Assembly: GCF_001183985.1 (NCBI RefSeq)
Contig: NZ_LFZW01000001.1
Location: 3,958,059-4,022,058, forward strand
DNA: 64,000 nucleotides
Source of the DNA: Peribacillus loiseleuriae
GTDB taxonomy: Bacteria > Bacillota > Bacilli > Bacillales > DSM-1321
Direction: 5' to 3'
Part shown: positions 48,141 through 56,721 of the stretch, one piece after another
Layout: the number at the start of each line of letters is the position of its first letter
Position numbering within the stretch: the stretch's first letter is position 1
Program-made: the position numbers and the translations under genes
Notes under the pieces: generated by a model
Database searches by the model: none
What the model saw: only the letters and a program-made list of their open reading frames with translations
What the model was told of the DNA's origin: nothing

Positions 48141-51100
48141 TTATTGTTTTTTCTCCTGTTGAAGCATAGGACTCGATTGCATTTCTCGAAAAGTCATTCG
48201 CCTAGGTTGAATCTGCTGCTGGACATTATTCTGCTGAGTACTTTTCTGCTGAGACGACCTCATTAAATCCAATGGCGTTCTCATTGATGCATGGGCTTTA
48301 TCGGTATTATTACAATGCATCATTTCCTCTGTTTCGATTTTATTTGTTTCGATTAATTCCTTGTGTTTTTGCTTCAGTTCTTCATAAGATTGCTGTAATT
48401 CTGCATTTTTTTGTTTTTGATTAGCTTCAATCAACTGGAATGTTGCTAGCTCCCTGCTCTGCATGTCATAAGATTGTCTTAACCTCTCTAGCTCTTGGTG
48501 CTGATCCTGTTTCGTCAAATTGGTTTCTTCAAGTTCTTTCTTTAGATTTTGATAAGATTGTTTTACTTCTTCAAGCTCTTGATATCGGCTTTGTTTAGCA
48601 AGTCTGATTTCTGCTAGCTCTCGGTTCTGCGCCTCATAAGATTGTCTCAATACTTCGAGTACTTCTTTCTGAACCTGTACAGCAAATTTTGATGTTGCTA
48701 GCTCATTTTTCTGTAATTCATAGGATTGTTTTACTTCTTCAAACTCCTTTTTTTGACTTTGTTCCTTCACCCTAGACTCTGCTAGCTGGCGATTCACTTC
48801 TTCATATGATTGCTTTAGGTCTACAAGCTCTTGGCTCTGGTTCTGTTCCACCATTCTAGATCCTGCTAACTCTTGGCTCAATTCTTGATAAGATTCCTTT
48901 AATTTCCCAAGATTTTGGCCCTGGTTTTGATAAGATTGGAGTAATTCTTCTAGCTCTTGTCGACGGTCTTGTTCCTTCAAAGTTACATCTGCTAACTGCT
49001 GATTGATCGCTTCATAAGATTGCTGTAATTCCTCAAGTTCTCGGCTCTGGTTCTTTTCCACCATTCTGGAGCCCATTAATTCTTGGTTCATTTCTTGGTA
49101 CGATTGTTTTAGTTCGCCTAGCTCTTGGTCCTGATTTTGATAAGTCTGCTTTAATTCTTCAAATTCTTGTTGTTGGTCTTGTTCTTTCAAGATAGAATCT
49201 GCTAGCTGGTGATTCACTTCTTCATATGTTTGCTTTAGGTCTACAAGCTCTTGGCTCTGGTTCTGTTCCACTAATCTGGATTCTGCTAACTCTTGGGTCA
49301 ATTCCTGATAGGTCTGTTTTAGTTCCCCTAGCTCTTGATCCTGTTGTTGATGAGATTGGAGTAATTCTTCTAGCTCTTGTTGTTGATCTTGTTTCTTCAA
49401 TGTGATTACTTCAAGCTGTTGGGTCAATTCTTCATATGCTTGCATTAATTCTTCTAGCTCTCGGCTCTGGTTCTGTTCCACCATTCTAGAGTCTGTTAAT
49501 TCTTGGGTCAATTCTTGATAGGATTGTTTTAATTCGCCTAGCTCTTGAATCTTCTCTTGTTCCACCATTCTGGAGTCTGTTAATTCTTGGGTCATTTCTT
49601 GGTACGTTTGTTTTAGTTCGCCTAGCTCTTGATCCTGTTGTTGATGAGATTGGAGTAATTCTTCATATGTTTGCTTTAGGTCTTCAAGCTCTTGGTCCTG
49701 ATTTTGATAAGAATGAAGTAATTCTTCTAGCTCTTGTTGTTGATCTTGTTCCTTCAATGTGATTACTTCAAGCTGTTGGGTTACTTCTTCATATGTTTGC
49801 ATTAATTCTTCTAGCTCTCGGCTCTGGTTCTGTTCCACCATTCTGGAGTCTGTTAATTCTTGGCTCAATTCTTGATAAGATTCTTTTAATTCTCCAAGAT
49901 TTTGGCCCTGATTTTGATAAGCATGAAGTAATTCTTCTAGCTCTTGTTGTTGATCTTGTTCCTTCAAAGTTACATCTGCTAACTGCTGATTGATCGCTTC
50001 ATAAGATTGCTGTAATTCCTCAAGTTCTCGGCTCTGGTTCTGTTCCACCATTCTGGATTCCGTTAATTCTTGGGTCATTTCTTGGTACGTTTGTTTTAGT
50101 TCCCCTAGCTCTTGATCCTGATTTTGATAAGATTGAAGTAATTCTTCTAGCTCTTGCTCCTGATCTTGTTCCTTCAATGTGATTACTTCAAGCTGTTGGG
50201 TCACTTCTTCATATGTTTGCATTAATTCTTCTAGCTCTCGACTCTGGTTCTGTTCCACTAATCTGGAGTCTGTTAATTCTTGGGTCAATTCCTGATAGGA
50301 TTGTTTTAATTCGCCTAGCTCTTGGTCCTGTTGTTGATGAGATTGGAGTAATTTTTCTAGCTCTTGTCGACGGTCTTGTTCCTTCAAAGTTACATCTGCT
50401 AACTGCTGATTGATCGCTTCATAAGATTGCTGTAATTCCTCAAGTTCTCGGCTCTGGTTCTGTTCCACCATTCTGGAGTCCGTTAATTCTTGGGTCATTT
50501 CTTGGTACGTTTGTTTTAGTTCCCCTAACTCTTGGTCCTGTTGTTGATGAGATTGGAGTAATTCTTCTAGCTCTTGGCTCTGGTTCTGTTCCACCATTCT
50601 GGATTCCATTAATTCTCGGGTCATTTCTTGGTACGTTTGTTTTAGTTCCCCTAGCTCTTGATCCTGATTTTGATAAGATTGAAGTAATTCTTCTAGCTCT
50701 TGCTCCTGATCTTGTTCCTTCAATGTGATTACTTCAAGCTGTTGGGTCACTTCTTCATATGTTTGCATTAATTCTTCTAGCTCTCGACTCTGGTTCTGTT
50801 CCACTAATCTGGAGTCTGTTAATTCTTGGGTCAATTCCTGATAGGATTGTTTTAATTCACCTAGCTCTTGGTCCTGATTTTGATGAGATTGGAGTAATTC
50901 TTCTAGCTCTTGTCTCTGGTTCTGTTCCGCCATTCTGGAGTCTAGTAATTCTTGGTACGTTTGTTTTAGTTCACCTAGCTCTTGGTCCTGATTTTGATAA
51001 GACTGGAGTAATTCCTCGAGCTCTTGTCGATAGTCTTGTTCCTTCAATGTGACAGCTGCTAACTGGTGATTGATTGCTTCATGTGATTGCTTTAGGTCTT

Positions 51101-52625
51101 CAAGTTCTTGAATCTTCTCTTGTTCCACCATTCTAGATCCTGTTAATTTTTGGTTTAATTCTACAAGCTCTTGATCCTGATTTTGATAAGACTGGAGTAA
51201 TTCCTCGAGCTCTTGTCGTTGGTCTTGTTCCTTCAATGTGACAGCTGCTAACTGGTGATTGATTGCTTCATGTGATTGCTTTAGGTCTTCAAGTTCTTGA
51301 GTCTTCTCTTGTTCCACCATTCTAGATTCTTTTAATTCTTGGTTTAATTCTTGATAGGATTGTTTTAGTTCGCCTAGCTCTTGGTTTTGGTCTTGTTCCT
51401 TCAATATTGAAGATTCAAGCTGGTGATCGAGTTCTTCATATGATCGCTTTAGGTCTTCAAGTTCTTGGCTCTGATCCTGTTCCACTAATCTAGATTCTGC
51501 TAACTCTTGGTTCAACTCCTGATAGGATTGTTTTAGTTCCCCTAACTCTTGGTCCTGATTTTGATAAGACTGGAGTAATTCTTCGAGCTCTTGTCGTTGG
51601 TCTTGTTCCTTCAGTTTAGAATCTGCTAGCTGGTGATTCACATCTTCATATGATTGCTTTAGTTCTTCAACCTCTTGGCTACGGTTCTGTTCTACCATTC
51701 TGGATTCTACTAACTCTTGGTTCATTTCTTGATAAGATTGTTTGATCCCTTCAAGCTCTTGGTCCTGATTTTGATAAGCATAAAGTAATTCTTCGAGTTC
51801 CTGTTTTTGATTTTGTTCCTTCAATGCAGTTACTTCTAGCTGTTGATTCATACCTTCATATGATTGCTTTATCTCTTCAAGCTCTTGGTCCTGATTTTGA
51901 TAAGCATGAAGTAATTCTTCGAGTTCTTGTTTTTGGCTTTGTTCCCTCAATGCAGTTTCTTCTAACTCTTGATTCATCTCTTCATATGATTGCTTTATCT
52001 CTTCAAGCTCTTGGCTCTGATCTTGTTGAGCCATTCTGGTTTCCAGAAGCACATGTTTTACTTCTTCAAGTTCTTTTTCTTGACTCTGTTGGGTCAAACC
52101 AGAATCTGTAAGTTCCTGATTCAGTTCTTGATGAGTTTGCTTTAACACATCAAGGACTCGTTTCTGGTCTTGTTCTGACAACCTGGATTCTGCTAGCTCT
52201 TGTTTCATTTCTTCATAAGACCGTTTTAACTCTTCTAAGTCTTGGTTTAGAGCTTCATATGATTGCTTTAATTCCTCTAGTTCTTGCGTCTTTTCTTTCA
52301 AGTCGATATTTTTTTGATTTACAGCATCAGCGTCTCTTTCCTGATCTGTATGTTTCCTTTTTAATTCCTCATTTTCTTTTTCTAAAATGGTATATTGATT
52401 TTTCATTTCCTCTACTTGATTGGTCATGGTTTGAATCTGTTCGACTAATTCTGAATGGACTCGCTTTTCAACCTCCCTTTCAGCTGCAATTAGTTCATGC
52501 TGATGTCTTAAGGTCAAATATTCCTCTGTGATATCATTCTCCCGATAGCTTTTTAACACTTTTTTGTATTTTTTAAGTTGGCGAATCAGCGTACTGAGCT
52601 GATTTTCCTCAGTGAAATTGGACAC
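48141..52625 (-). CDS. Giant repeat coiled-coil protein, probable spore-surface component
   Basis: 1494 residues from a GTG start (MSNFTEENQLSTLIRQL) six bases past GGGGGG. The ATG at 52673 is discounted because it lies upstream of the promoter. A unique N-terminal part (1-95) is followed by about 1300 residues of heptad repeats, in a quantum of 14 residues grouped into 28-residue units such as ELGELKQTYQEMTQELTDSR and ELEELLQSYQNQDQ, giving a 70-residue (210-bp) higher period. The tail is Gln- and Met-rich and basic (PRRMTFREMQSSPMLQQ). There is no signal peptide or membrane segment and only one Cys. Composition is dominated by E, Q, L. I do not recognise the family; the sigma-K-type promoter suggests a mother-cell spore-coat or exosporium filament. 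Confidence 0.8.
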   Translation of the reverse strand: MSNFTEENQLSTLIRQLKKYKKVLKSYRENDITEEYLTLRHQHELIAAEREVEKRVHSELVEQIQTMTNQVEEMKNQYTILEKENEELKRKHTDQERDADAVNQKNIDLKEKTQELEELKQSYEALNQDLEELKRSYEEMKQELAESRLSEQDQKRVLDVLKQTHQELNQELTDSGLTQQSQEKELEEVKHVLLETRMAQQDQSQELEEIKQSYEEMNQELEETALREQSQKQELEELLHAYQNQDQELEEIKQSYEGMNQQLEVTALKEQNQKQELEELLYAYQNQDQELEGIKQSYQEMNQELVESRMVEQNRSQEVEELKQSYEDVNHQLADSKLKEQDQRQELEELLQSYQNQDQELGELKQSYQELNQELAESRLVEQDQSQELEDLKRSYEELDHQLESSILKEQDQNQELGELKQSYQELNQELKESRMVEQEKTQELEDLKQSHEAINHQLAAVTLKEQDQRQELEELLQSYQNQDQELVELNQKLTGSRMVEQEKIQELEDLKQSHEAINHQLAAVTLKEQDYRQELEELLQSYQNQDQELGELKQTYQELLDSRMAEQNQRQELEELLQSHQNQDQELGELKQSYQELTQELTDSRLVEQNQSRELEELMQTYEEVTQQLEVITLKEQDQEQELEELLQSYQNQDQELGELKQTYQEMTRELMESRMVEQNQSQELEELLQSHQQQDQELGELKQTYQEMTQELTDSRMVEQNQSRELEELQQSYEAINQQLADVTLKEQDRRQELEKLLQSHQQQDQELGELKQSYQELTQELTDSRLVEQNQSRELEELMQTYEEVTQQLEVITLKEQDQEQELEELLQSYQNQDQELGELKQTYQEMTQELTESRMVEQNQSRELEELQQSYEAINQQLADVTLKEQDQQQELEELLHAYQNQGQNLGELKESYQELSQELTDSRMVEQNQSRELEELMQTYEEVTQQLEVITLKEQDQQQELEELLHSYQNQDQELEDLKQTYEELLQSHQQQDQELGELKQTYQEMTQELTDSRMVEQEKIQELGELKQSYQELTQELTDSRMVEQNQSRELEELMQAYEELTQQLEVITLKKQDQQQELEELLQSHQQQDQELGELKQTYQELTQELAESRLVEQNQSQELVDLKQTYEEVNHQLADSILKEQDQQQEFEELKQTYQNQDQELGELKQSYQEMNQELMGSRMVEKNQSRELEELQQSYEAINQQLADVTLKEQDRRQELEELLQSYQNQGQNLGKLKESYQELSQELAGSRMVEQNQSQELVDLKQSYEEVNRQLAESRVKEQSQKKEFEEVKQSYELQKNELATSKFAVQVQKEVLEVLRQSYEAQNRELAEIRLAKQSRYQELEEVKQSYQNLKKELEETNLTKQDQHQELERLRQSYDMQSRELATFQLIEANQKQKNAELQQSYEELKQKHKELIETNKIETEEMMHCNNTDKAHASMRTPLDLMRSSQQKSTQQNNVQQQIQPRRMTFREMQSSPMLQQEKKQ

Positions 52626-52655
52626 ATTTACCCCCCCATTAAAAATGATATAGAG

Positions 52656-52684
52656 TATTGTATGTTCTTCCATCTAGGCTGTGC
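52656..52684 (-). promoter_or_regulatory. Sigma-K-type promoter of the coiled-coil gene
   Basis: On the minus strand GCAC, 16 bases and CATACAATA, an exact fit to AC-N16-CATANNNTA. The start would be near 52648, 20 bases upstream of the GTG codon with GGGGGG in between. Confidence 0.75.
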
Positions 52685-52809
52685 AGAAAGAATCATTTCA
52701 AAGTTCTGATGATTCCCTTTCAGAAAATGGGCGTTCATACCGTAACTAGGACTAGGGGGTCTACATACTTTGTACTGTACAATAAAAATTTTATTAGGGA
52801 GTCGATCAT

Positions 52810-53463
52810 ATGAGTCATTCACCACGGCCCACTCAAGAGCTTTTATGTATCAATGCTGAAAAAGTATATGATTGGGTTGTATTACAGAATACGATTAGAC
52901 AATTTGTTTCAGCCGAAGAGCTTGAAATTGACCATGAACTGGATAATGTAAAGCATTTAACAACACACTTCATTTTAACTGATGAGCGTGGAAAACCGCT
53001 TGGTCCAAATGCTGAGGTTAAGGTAAAAGAAATCGATAAGCGTGAGGAAAAAACGTTTGTCATTGACGGTGCCTTAGTAACACTGGAAAAAGTCTCTTTC
53101 GTAAAGGTCTTCTTCATTGTCATTGAATTTAGAGGTATTCATGATCATACACATTTCGTCTTTAAATCTTGCCCAATCCGTGTAGAAGCTCATGAAAGTT
53201 TATTCTTATGTGCGCCAGAAGGCACAAGATTAGTAGTTAGAATAACAGATCTAGATGGCACTGCTAAGCTTAATTTCCACGATGATCGTTTAAAAAGCGT
53301 CGATCTTACATTAACAACATGCCAAAGCATTCAAGCAGTTGCTGACGTTACGATCGAAGTGAAAGCAGACTTCTGCCAGCCAAGAGATATCTTGACAGAA
53401 CAATGCCAAGCACCAGTCGTTCCTCCACAATGCCCAGTCATTTTCCCTGGTCATGATAACTAA
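52810..53463 (+). CDS. Unknown Cys-rich protein with KVYDWV motif
   Basis: 217 residues, no signal peptide or membrane segment. LLCINAEKVYDWVVLQN at the start, a beta-rich middle (residues 40-150), and a C-terminal region with five more Cys (SCPIRV, FLCAPEG, TTCQSI, DFCQPRD, EQCQAP, PQCPVI). Seven Cys in all is in keeping with disulfide-linked spore-surface proteins. CATACCGTA at 52736-52744 fits a sigma-E/K -10 box but has no matching -35. RBS GGGAG. It is divergent from the coiled-coil gene and leads the plus-strand genes of the island. I do not recognise a named family. Confidence 0.68.
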   Translation: MSHSPRPTQELLCINAEKVYDWVVLQNTIRQFVSAEELEIDHELDNVKHLTTHFILTDERGKPLGPNAEVKVKEIDKREEKTFVIDGALVTLEKVSFVKVFFIVIEFRGIHDHTHFVFKSCPIRVEAHESLFLCAPEGTRLVVRITDLDGTAKLNFHDDRLKSVDLTLTTCQSIQAVADVTIEVKADFCQPRDILTEQCQAPVVPPQCPVIFPGHDN

Positions 53464-53481
53464 TAAGCTTGCATAAGATTT

Positions 53482-53513
53482 AAGAGAGGAGATTTCCTCT
53501 CTTCATTCTTTTT
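53482..53513 (+). terminator. Weak terminator or attenuator after the Cys-rich gene
   Basis: AAGAGAGGA and TCCTCTCTT stem with a loose T-run, in the 65-bp gap before the next gene. Confidence 0.55.
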
Positions 53514-53528
53514 AAGGCTGGTGAAAAT

Positions 53529-54080
53529 ATGACGGACAAACTACTTCAAGAATTAGAAAATAAACTCAAGGAAATGGAAATCGAAAGTATCGAATTTCAG
53601 GAAAAAATAAGGACATGTCTACATAATAAAAAGCAAGTTCAAGTGTCAAATCCCATTTCCTATTTCAATTATTCGACGATTATAGATCAAGAAAATAATC
53701 AGGAGCATACCGTTATAGGAACCTTTCATTTTCATAATCAAACGGCTCTTCCCCTACACAGTCCAGTTATCTTACTCAAGATTAACTCGGACAAACCATA
53801 CGACTTTTCCGGAAAATACGTCCTTCCTAATAAACCTCTTCAAAACGAAACTTTTTTTTGGGAACGGATCGAAAATTCAAAAAGTAATAGGGATAAGGAG
53901 TACTTATTCAAGCCAGTCTCAAATGAGATAATTCCGCCAAATGAAACCTTCTCATTCTCGAACTTCCAGCTTCGTTTCACAAACGTTGAACCCGCCTATA
54001 TACAGGTTGAAGGGTTTATTTATTACAAAGAAAGAATGGAAGGGATTGCTTCTTTGAATTCCATCAGCATAAATTATTAG
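53529..54080 (+). CDS. Unknown 183-residue protein
   Basis: An N-terminal helix, possibly coiled coil (residues 1-35, LLQELENKLKEMEIESIEFQ), then a beta-rich domain with FHFHNQTALPLHSPVILL and ETFSFSNFQLRF. No signal peptide or membrane segment. It is followed by the 110-residue gene after only seven bases, so the two are co-transcribed. Not recognised; context suggests spore or stress surface role, by inference only. Confidence 0.62.
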   Translation: MTDKLLQELENKLKEMEIESIEFQEKIRTCLHNKKQVQVSNPISYFNYSTIIDQENNQEHTVIGTFHFHNQTALPLHSPVILLKINSDKPYDFSGKYVLPNKPLQNETFFWERIENSKSNRDKEYLFKPVSNEIIPPNETFSFSNFQLRFTNVEPAYIQVEGFIYYKERMEGIASLNSISINY

Positions 54081-54087
54081 AAATGGG

Positions 54088-54420
54088 GTGAGGAATTTGT
54101 TTTCTTCGAAGAATAAGGAAATTAAGGATTTGTTAGAAACACTGCTACAAAAAGAAATTGAAAGAAAAATTAATAAAAACGAGAACGATACCACAATGCT
54201 GCATAACGGGCAAACTATCATCAATATTGACCATAGCTTAAGCTCATATGCCTTGCTATATTTATTGCTTGGACAACATTCTACAACAGGATCAAAGGAC
54301 GTGGAGGAAAATAGTAATTTTACAACTAAAAGCAAGTTGGAGGAAATAAGTGAAGATATAACACAGATGCAGGAGATTAATAAGAAATTTTATTTAGAGG
54401 TATTAGAGACGCTCCGTTAA
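54088..54420 (+). CDS. Unknown 110-residue protein
   Basis: Starts at GTG (54088), with TTG (54097) as an alternative behind GGGGTGAGG; the true start is uncertain. Mostly helical and charged, with a hydrophobic patch SLSSYALLYLLLG near residue 55 and a helical tail. No clear fold. It follows the 183-residue gene by seven bases and is likely its partner. Confidence 0.58.
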   Translation: MRNLFSSKNKEIKDLLETLLQKEIERKINKNENDTTMLHNGQTIINIDHSLSSYALLYLLLGQHSTTGSKDVEENSNFTTKSKLEEISEDITQMQEINKKFYLEVLETLR

Positions 54421-54508
54421 ATATATCTTTACTAAGTAACGTGCCTATCTCCTAAAAAAAGGGACATGATTTCATTTAACCATGCCCTCTTCCAATGACC
54501 TCTTGTAT

Positions 54509-54530
54509 ATCAAGGGGGTTTTTTATTCAT
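54509..54530 (+). terminator. Terminator of the 183/110-residue operon
   Basis: CCTCTTG and CAAGGGGG around TATAT, followed by six T. Confidence 0.75.
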
Positions 54531-54535
54531 GCTTA

Positions 54536-55081
54536 TTAGCAATCACAATCATGATGCTTATCATGTTTCTCATCATTTTCATTATGACAGCAGATACAGA
54601 ACGTTTTTTGGATATCTACATCAATCGTTGTAAAATCTCCATGTCTAGGTGTAACAACAAGACTTTTAAAATCCTCAACTTGAAATATTTTTGTACTATC
54701 TTTAATGATATCTTCTTTAATTACTCTGTCACAATGTCTGTCACAATGTCTGTCACAATGTCTGTCACAATGCCTGTCACAATGTCTGTCACAATCTTTT
54801 TCTTTTTTTTCTCTTGTTTTAATAGTTACCTGTACATCATGGTCTGGAGTTAATACAATAAATGTTTTATTATGATTGTTTGTAAAATCTTCAAAAAGTG
54901 TTAGAGGTGTGTTCTGCGGAAGTTTAATGTCATCCTTTTTGAACTCATGAGTTGAAATAAAACATTGGTTTTTCCTATCATCTTTTTTGTCGTGATCTTT
55001 CCTATTATCTTTCTTACTTTCTTTTCTCGGACAACTTTCGTAATATTCCTCACCACTGTATGATCTTGCAATATAACCCAT
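54536..55081 (-). CDS. Unknown Cys/His-rich protein with CDRH repeats
   Basis: 181 residues. Charged Lys/Asp-rich segment (18-37), a beta-rich middle, then five CDRH tetrapeptides and a CDRV (about 92-120), and a tail with CICCHNE and HDKHHDCDC. The repeated Cys-x-x-His suggests metal binding or disulfide linkage, which is inference. The repeats are encoded by a 12-bp DNA tandem (54725-54796). RBS GGGAG at eight bases. A CATATTAAA sequence upstream is a poor sigma-K -10. Minus strand, opposite to its neighbours. Not recognised. Confidence 0.68.
   Translation of the reverse strand: MGYIARSYSGEEYYESCPRKESKKDNRKDHDKKDDRKNQCFISTHEFKKDDIKLPQNTPLTLFEDFTNNHNKTFIVLTPDHDVQVTIKTREKKEKDCDRHCDRHCDRHCDRHCDRHCDRVIKEDIIKDSTKIFQVEDFKSLVVTPRHGDFTTIDVDIQKTFCICCHNENDEKHDKHHDCDC
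54725..54796. repeat. 12-bp tandem repeat, six units
   Basis: Six units of TCTGTCACAATG with single-base changes (one begins with C, the last ends with C). In frame on the minus strand they code for CDRH. Slippage-prone, so repeat number may vary between strains. Confidence 0.9.
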
Positions 55082-55309
55082 TCTCTCATCTCCCTATAAG
55101 TTTGACACTTTAATATGTCTTCCCTGCTATATAATGCAAGTAGGCGTAGTTTTGTAAGGGACAAGAGCTTATTTTTATTTAAAATAATAAGTCTTTTGTT
55201 CGCCTTATTATGGGCAAACTAATTATTATTCCCATTCTCTTTTAAAAATTTGGGAGCTTTTGGACAGATAGATGAATACCCTATTCAAAGGAGGAGGGGA
55301 TAAATCGTT

Positions 55310-55597
55310 ATGTCAGAATGGAAAAAGCGTCCTAAAATTCCTGAGTCACATCCTTTCAGAGAAATTTATAACGATTTTCTTGATTCCAACCGTGAGGAAT
55401 TATTGGAGTGGATTGACGAGCTCAAGAAGGATCGAAATGCAGCGTTGGAAGAAAAAAAGAAAGGGAAAAAGACTTTCGACCATTTTATTAAACAACGGAT
55501 GATTGATACTGCCATAGAAGCATATTATTGGAAGTATTTAAATAAAGAGACAAAAATTGAAAATAATGATGAAAACATGGATAGTAATCAGTGTTAA
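55310..55597 (+). CDS. Unknown 95-residue charged protein
   Basis: MSEWKKRPKIPESHPFREIY at the start, then a Lys/Glu-rich helix and FDHFIKQRMIDTAIEAYYWKY. The RBS GGAGGAGGGG is strong. No signal or membrane segment. Not recognised. It is flanked by 229 bp without a gene on its left and an almost 500-bp gap (55598-56092) on its right, holding repeat B copy 3 and a promoter. Confidence 0.6.
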   Translation: MSEWKKRPKIPESHPFREIYNDFLDSNREELLEWIDELKKDRNAALEEKKKGKKTFDHFIKQRMIDTAIEAYYWKYLNKETKIENNDENMDSNQC

Positions 55598-55870
55598 TAA
55601 ATCGTCTGACCATAGATTTTGTTTTTATCGATACAGGATGTACTTATATAAAGGGCTTATGAATGGGTGCATGTTTATTCCAGTTATGCGAATATATTGC
55701 GCCCATCTTTTTATTAAATGGATTTCTCAATGATCTTGCCTTTTTTAAAGGAACGAAACCAATACATTAACACTCTAAAAAGAAAGCTTAAAGGATTAAT
55801 CGCACAAGCTGTTTTTGTTCAAATATAGCATTCTATTTTTACTTTAACAAAGACACATGCATGGTCCGAC

Positions 55871-56002
55871 ATAAAACATCCACGAGCGCCTGCTCTAACC
55901 TAACGCTGAAAAAGGGTCAGGTTCTATAAACTGTATCACCTTATGAAGATGGCAATTGCGGAGCTGAATTTGCGAAGCCTCTCCTCTTTTCTATAGAAAA
56001 AG
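55871..56002 (+). repeat. Dispersed repeat family B, copy 3
   Basis: AAAACATCCACGAGCGCCTGCTCT at the left is close to copy 2 in the first part (AAAACATCCACGAG), then GTATCACCTTATGAAGATGG, GCGGAGCTGAA and TTGCGAAGCCTCTCCTCTTTT. Lies in the gap before the 82-residue gene. Confidence 0.74.
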
Positions 56003-56033
56003 GCGCAAAAATAGAGTGATTTTCCTGCTTGGT

Positions 56034-56060
56034 ACAAGCATCCCCTTCGTTCATTGAATA
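56034..56060 (+). promoter_or_regulatory. Sigma-K-type promoter of the 82-residue gene
   Basis: AC, 16 bases and CATTGAATA (one mismatch to CATANNNTA). The start would be near 56067, about 26 bases ahead of the ATG with AAGGGTGA between. Confidence 0.55.
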
Positions 56061-56092
56061 CCCTGTATTAAGGCGATAGAAAGGGTGATTTT

Positions 56093-56341
56093 ATGGAACT
56101 TTATAACCCAAAGAAAAATAAGTATTATATGGAAGCTCGTGATTACTGTCCTGATCCTGAGAAAAACAAGTGCCATAATAAAAAGAAAGATAAAAAGGAT
56201 AAGTCAGAGCTGAAATGTGAGTGCCATAACAAAAAGAAAGATAAAAAAAACAAGTCAGAGTCAAAGTGTGAATACGATAACAAAAAGAAAGATAAGTTAG
56301 AGTTGAAGTGTAAGGTCAAATATCATTTCGAATTGTCTTAA
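56093..56341 (+). CDS. Unknown Lys/Cys-rich repeat protein
   Basis: 82 residues. After MELYNPKKNKYYMEARDY come two and a half copies of a 17-residue unit, CHNKKKDKKDKSELKCE (51 bp; 56171-56221, 56222-56272, then a shorter part). Very basic, with Cys at regular places. Such short Lys/Cys-rich proteins are common among coat and exosporium proteins, but I do not recognise a family. Preceded by a sigma-K-type promoter. No signal peptide. Confidence 0.65.
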   Translation: MELYNPKKNKYYMEARDYCPDPEKNKCHNKKKDKKDKSELKCECHNKKKDKKNKSESKCEYDNKKKDKLELKCKVKYHFELS

Positions 56342-56678
56342 CCTCATTAGAATTGCCTCTACCATATAAACATTGATGGCAACGTACTTCGTGATTTACC
56401 AATGAAATTCTATAAAAGATTTACAAGTAGGACACTAATCAACTAGACTAATATTTATTAACCCCCAAATACAGAAGTGATGCTCTTATAGCATGAATAG
56501 CATATTCAAGGCAGATGTCTAAGACTGTTTTCCTATATGATTCCATCATCTGGAATCATATAAAAAAGGGAGCAAAAATATAACGTTTTTCCACCTTTGT
56601 ACAAGGCACCATTTCCTCCATTGAGTATCTTGAATTCAGATTTTCCATATAGGGAATCTGAGTTTTTTATTTATAACA
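56342..56678. other. Gap between the 82-residue gene and murC
   Basis: About 340 bp with no gene. At 56571-56640 it repeats the promoter block at 56004-56070: AC-N16-CATTGAGTA is kept at 56601-56627, but no ORF follows. A small palindrome TATGATTCCATCATCTGGAATCATA lies near 56535 (arms TATGATTCC and GGAATCATA). Confidence 0.6.
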
Positions 56679-56712
56679 CAAAAAAACCACCGGGTAATAA
56701 TCTCCGATGGCA
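56679..56712 (-). terminator. Terminator of murC
   Basis: CCATCGG and CCGGTGG pair (one G-T) on the minus strand and are followed by seven T. Confidence 0.8.
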
Positions 56713-56721
56713 TTTGTTATA

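Noticed and set aside
49793..51052. Plus-strand ORFs with shared starts inside the coiled-coil gene
   Set aside because: They are antisense shadows: each begins at the same place in the repeated unit, lacks an RBS and has hydrophobic content from antisense Gln/Glu codons.
48141..52673. Regularly repeated DNA resembling a CRISPR or satellite array
   Set aside because: The repeats have no unique spacers, have a 42-bp multiple period and keep one open frame for about 1500 codons, so they are coding heptad repeats.
52626..52673. ATG start of the giant coiled-coil ORF
   Set aside because: It lies upstream of the predicted transcription start and has no RBS; the GTG at 52625 has both.
54482..54853. 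Plus-strand ORF with MSVT repeats
   Set aside because: It is the antisense read of the 12-bp tandem; the minus frame has the RBS and a coherent N-terminus.
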